From Chlorogloeopsis sp. ULAP01 (GTDB taxonomy: Bacteria > Cyanobacteriota > Cyanobacteriia > Cyanobacteriales > Nostocaceae), in NCBI RefSeq assembly GCF_030381805.1, contig NZ_JAUDRH010000009.1, forward strand, positions 62,001 to 126,000: 64,000 nucleotides of DNA, written 5' to 3'. Every line of letters begins with the position of its first letter. Position 1 is the stretch's first letter. This document shows, in pieces, positions 61,551 through 64,000 of this stretch. The notes under the pieces are model-generated. The model made no database searches. It saw nothing but the letters and a program-made list of their open reading frames with translations, and had not been told where the DNA came from. The translations under genes were made by a program, and so were the position numbers.

Positions 61551-62987
61551 ATGGTTATAGTTAACGAAAGATTAAGAAAAACAACTTGGGCAGGAGCGAT
61601 CGCTCAACCTGCTGAAGAATTTTCTCTGGCTCCCCTATCAGTTTTATCTGGTAAAATACCCCCAGGTTTACGAGGCACACTTTATCGTAATGGCCCAGCA
61701 CGGTTAGAGCGGGGCGGTATGCGTGTAGGACACTGGTTTGATGGAGATGGAGCGGTACTAGCCGTGCATTTTACTGATGCAGGAGCAACGGCAGTGTATC
61801 GTTACGTACAAACAGCGGAGTATCAAGCAGAAACCAAGGTAGATAAGTTCCTTTATGGCGTTTATGGGATGCATCCACCAGGGGCAATTTGGAAGCGCTG
61901 GAACCTGCAAGTAAAAAATGCAGCCAATACATCCGTGTTAGCTTTACCCGATAAACTGTTAGCTTTGTGGGAAGCTAGCGAACCTTCTGCGCTCGATTTG
62001 CAAAATCTTGAGACTAGGGGATTGGATGATTTAGGTGGGTTGAATGATAAATTACCCTATTCTGCTCATTACAAACGCGATCCCCATAGTGGTGAAATTT
62101 TTAACTTTGGCATCAGCCTTGGCAGTCATGTGCAGTTGAATCTTTATAAGAGCGATCGCACTGGCAAAATCGTCCAAAAATCGGCTTATAAGCTAGATCG
62201 ATACTCTGTAATCCATGATTTTGTTTTGACTGAACGGCATTTGGTGTTTTTCATGCCACCAATGCGTTTAAAAATGCTGCCAGCTTTACTCGGTTTAATT
62301 ACCTTTAGTGAGGCTCTAGCTTGGCAGCCTCAGTTAGGTACTCAAATCCTAGTTTTTGATCGCGAAACTCTGTCTTTAGTGAGTCGCGGCGAAACTGAAC
62401 CTTGGTTCCAGTGGCATTTTGGTAATGGTTGCGTAGATAACGATGGTTTGGTAATGCTGGATTTAGTTCGCTATGCAGACTTTGAGCAAACTAATGAATA
62501 TCTTCGAGAAGTTGCAACTGGTAAGACTCACACAGTTGCCAAAGGGACATTGTGGCGAGTGCGTCTCAATCCAGAAACTGGCAAAGTAACGGCTATGGAG
62601 GAAGTTGTTAACCGCAAGTGTGAGTTTCCAATAGTTCAGCAGTCGCAAGTAGGACAACCTTGGCGTTATACTTATCTATCTGTACTCCGGCAAGATGCGG
62701 ATATAGCAACAGAATTGTTGGGAGCGATCGCTCGCTACGACTACGAAACCGAAACCCTCACTGAAGCAGACTTGGGTGAAAATCGCTATCCTTCAGAACC
62801 AATTTATGCCACAGATGCCGAAAACCCCGAACAAGGTTGGATTTTAACGGTTTTGTATGACGGTAATTCTCATCGCAGTGAAGTTTGGGTTTTTGCTGCG
62901 GATAGATTAGACGAAGAACCTGTTTGCAAATTGGAATTACCCAGTGTGATTCCTCATAGTTTTCACGGAACTTGGAAATCTGCTTAG
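61551..62987 (+). CDS. Carotenoid cleavage oxygenase (RPE65/CCD family)
   Basis: A 478-residue Fe(II) dioxygenase that cleaves carotenoid or apocarotenoid double bonds. The ATG at 61551 (MVIVNERLRKTTWAGAIAQP) is chosen over one at 61497 lying in repeat filler. Likely iron-binding His occur in LPYSAHYKRDP, SVIHDFVLTERHLVFF, WFQWHFGNGCVD and VIPHSFHGTW, so the four-His site is complete. RGTLYRNGPARLERGG near the N-terminus and HWFDGDGAVLAVHF are family signatures. No signal peptide. No carotenoid-synthesis genes lie nearby. Product and substrate cannot be told from sequence. Confidence 0.93.
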   Translation: MVIVNERLRKTTWAGAIAQPAEEFSLAPLSVLSGKIPPGLRGTLYRNGPARLERGGMRVGHWFDGDGAVLAVHFTDAGATAVYRYVQTAEYQAETKVDKFLYGVYGMHPPGAIWKRWNLQVKNAANTSVLALPDKLLALWEASEPSALDLQNLETRGLDDLGGLNDKLPYSAHYKRDPHSGEIFNFGISLGSHVQLNLYKSDRTGKIVQKSAYKLDRYSVIHDFVLTERHLVFFMPPMRLKMLPALLGLITFSEALAWQPQLGTQILVFDRETLSLVSRGETEPWFQWHFGNGCVDNDGLVMLDLVRYADFEQTNEYLREVATGKTHTVAKGTLWRVRLNPETGKVTAMEEVVNRKCEFPIVQQSQVGQPWRYTYLSVLRQDADIATELLGAIARYDYETETLTEADLGENRYPSEPIYATDAENPEQGWILTVLYDGNSHRSEVWVFAADRLDEEPVCKLELPSVIPHSFHGTWKSA

Positions 62988-63000
62988 TTGGTTGTTAGCT

Positions 63001-63042
63001 GGGGCGGGTTAAAATCAAAGACATCCTTTTGAAAACCCGCCC
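63001..63042. repeat. Inverted repeat related to the 67-bp MITE ends
   Basis: GGGGCGGGTTAAAA at one end and TTTTGAAAACCCGCCC at the other, just after the carotenoid oxygenase stop. The ends resemble those at 18122 and 36641, but the interior differs and is shorter. It could also act as a terminator. Confidence 0.5.
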
Positions 63043-63151
63043 ACACATTTGTTTGGGTAGTGTTACGGAAACTGCGTCTATCGTGCAAGCTAAACAGTAT
63101 TTGTTTATGGTGGTTAAGGCTACTCATAAATTCATCGAGTTTAGGATTGCC

Positions 63152-64000
63152 ATGAATCGGACAGTTCGTTTTACAAGTATTATTCTCATTGCGCTGAGTG
63201 GCACTGCTTCAATCCTATTTCAGACAATGCTGTCAGCATTCACTATGCCCACATCCCTCAAGTCTCCGGCTCGCGTAGAGGTTGCTCGGAAAATTGATTG
63301 TGGGCGGCATTTTCGAGAGCTAGCGGTTGAAGGTTCGATTATAATCTATGACCAAAACAACGATCGCATTTTTCAACATCATCCACAACGCAACACAACG
63401 GCTTTTTTACCTGGATCAACCTTTAAGATTCTGAATTCCCTAATTGCGTTGGAAACGGGAGTTATTTCAGATGAAATCGCAGTTTTAACCTGGGATGGAA
63501 TTCCAAGAAAGCTTCCTGAATGGAACCGCAACTTGAATATGAGAGAGGCAATCAAGCTTTCTGCCATTTGGTTTTACCAAGTTCTAGCTCGTCGAGTCGG
63601 GCATGAGCAAATGCAAAAATGGGTGACTCAAGTAGGATACGGCAACGAAAAAATTGGTAGTAAAGATGATATTGATAAATTTTGGTTAGAGGGAGAACTG
63701 AGAATCACACCTCAACAGCAAATTCAGTTTCTCCGTCGTTTTTACAAGAATGACTTACCTTTCTCTAAGCGATCGCTCTCGATTGTCAAAGACATTATGT
63801 TGATCGAGCAGACTCCAGATTACACAATCAGGGGCAAGACAGGCTGGGTTGGATTTGCGGACAACGTAACGCCAAAAATTGGATGGTTCGTGGGTTACTT
63901 GGAGAAGGGCAAGAATGTTTACTTTTTCGCCACTAACATCGACATTCGTAACAACAAAGATCCATCTGCCCGAATAGAGTTAACACGTCGTTGTTTTAAA
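63152..64000 (+). CDS. Class D (OXA-like) beta-lactamase, C-terminus cut by window end
   Basis: 283 codons from ATG 63152 (MNRTVRFTSIILIALSG) to the window edge with no stop. The N-terminal ~30 residues form a signal peptide. Class D motifs in order: the nucleophile Ser in LPGSTFKILNS (S-T-F-K), the SxV-type SAIWFYQVL, YGN in VGYGNEKIG and K-T-G in IRGKTGWVGF followed by the WFVG strand. All are intact, and family length is nearly reached, so only a few residues should be missing. Chromosomal class D enzymes occur in cyanobacteria. No LysR regulator or mobile element adjoins it in the window. Confidence 0.9.
   Translation, partial: MNRTVRFTSIILIALSGTASILFQTMLSAFTMPTSLKSPARVEVARKIDCGRHFRELAVEGSIIIYDQNNDRIFQHHPQRNTTAFLPGSTFKILNSLIALETGVISDEIAVLTWDGIPRKLPEWNRNLNMREAIKLSAIWFYQVLARRVGHEQMQKWVTQVGYGNEKIGSKDDIDKFWLEGELRITPQQQIQFLRRFYKNDLPFSKRSLSIVKDIMLIEQTPDYTIRGKTGWVGFADNVTPKIGWFVGYLEKGKNVYFFATNIDIRNNKDPSARIELTRRCFK

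Overview
The window is chromosomal DNA from a cyanobacterium, most likely a filamentous Nostocales-type strain. The evidence is the abundance of the HIP1 octamer GCGATCGC inside and between genes, a photosystem II D1 gene, cyanobacterial families (LabA-like NYN protein, CoaR, a DUF4327-like protein, CYP110-like P450, SLH-domain outer-membrane protein, CHAT-TPR protein), heptamer tandem repeats and many small palindromic repeats. Genes are loosely packed with long AT-rich spacers. I saw no tRNA, rRNA, CRISPR array or prophage.

Layout. 1-5.7 kb (minus strand): a peptide-export cassette with two double-glycine-leader precursors, a C39 peptidase/ABC exporter, an HlyD-type fusion protein and the start of a sensor kinase. 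6.0-12.1 kb: an intradiol dioxygenase with an NTF2-like gene, a CYP110-like P450 whose partner patatin gene is broken by a repeat, a divergent MocR-type regulator with the same operator-like motif at its own promoter and at the dioxygenase promoter, and the stump of an FAD oxidoreductase. 12-25.4 kb: Ap4A phosphorylase, LabA-like protein, a highly aberrant D1, a nitroreductase-like protein, a universal stress protein, PEP synthase carrying an in-frame repeat insertion, two small conserved proteins and an SLH-fasciclin-barrel fusion. 25.5-38.2 kb: host-attachment-like protein, GH1 glucosidase, CHAT-TPR protein, HDAC-like deacetylase, TerB-like protein, and the MurT/GatD pair split by an opposed gene. 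38.2-39.8 kb: a REP-associated transposase between inverted REP-like palindromes, then two tiny unrecognised genes. 40-51 kb: SanA/YdcF protein, CoaR, response regulator, FHA-GAF-GGDEF-EAL protein, rubredoxin, HI0933-type flavoprotein, site-2 protease. 51.6-53 kb: an AAA+ gene and an aspartic-protease-like gene, each interrupted by one in-frame stop. 53-57.3 kb: a zinc ABC transporter and a WD40 gene, each with a Zur-like box, the second followed by the last ~25 codons of a deleted COG0523 GTPase. 57.5-64 kb: NACHT NTPase, an atypical alkaline phosphatase, a carotenoid oxygenase and a class D beta-lactamase cut by the window end.

Genes that work together: the export cassette; the dioxygenase operon and MocR regulator; MurT and GatD; the zinc transporter and the WD40 gene as one probable Zur regulon; the transposase and the REP-like palindromes. 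Gene decay is prominent: five broken or remnant genes are described, and repeats have entered at least two coding regions. The strongest items for follow-up are the aberrant D1, the MocR operator pair, the Zur/COG0523 deletion scar, the twin nonsense mutations at 51.8 and 52.9 kb, the ppsA repeat insertion, the bacteriocin-like cassette and the REP/RAYT system.
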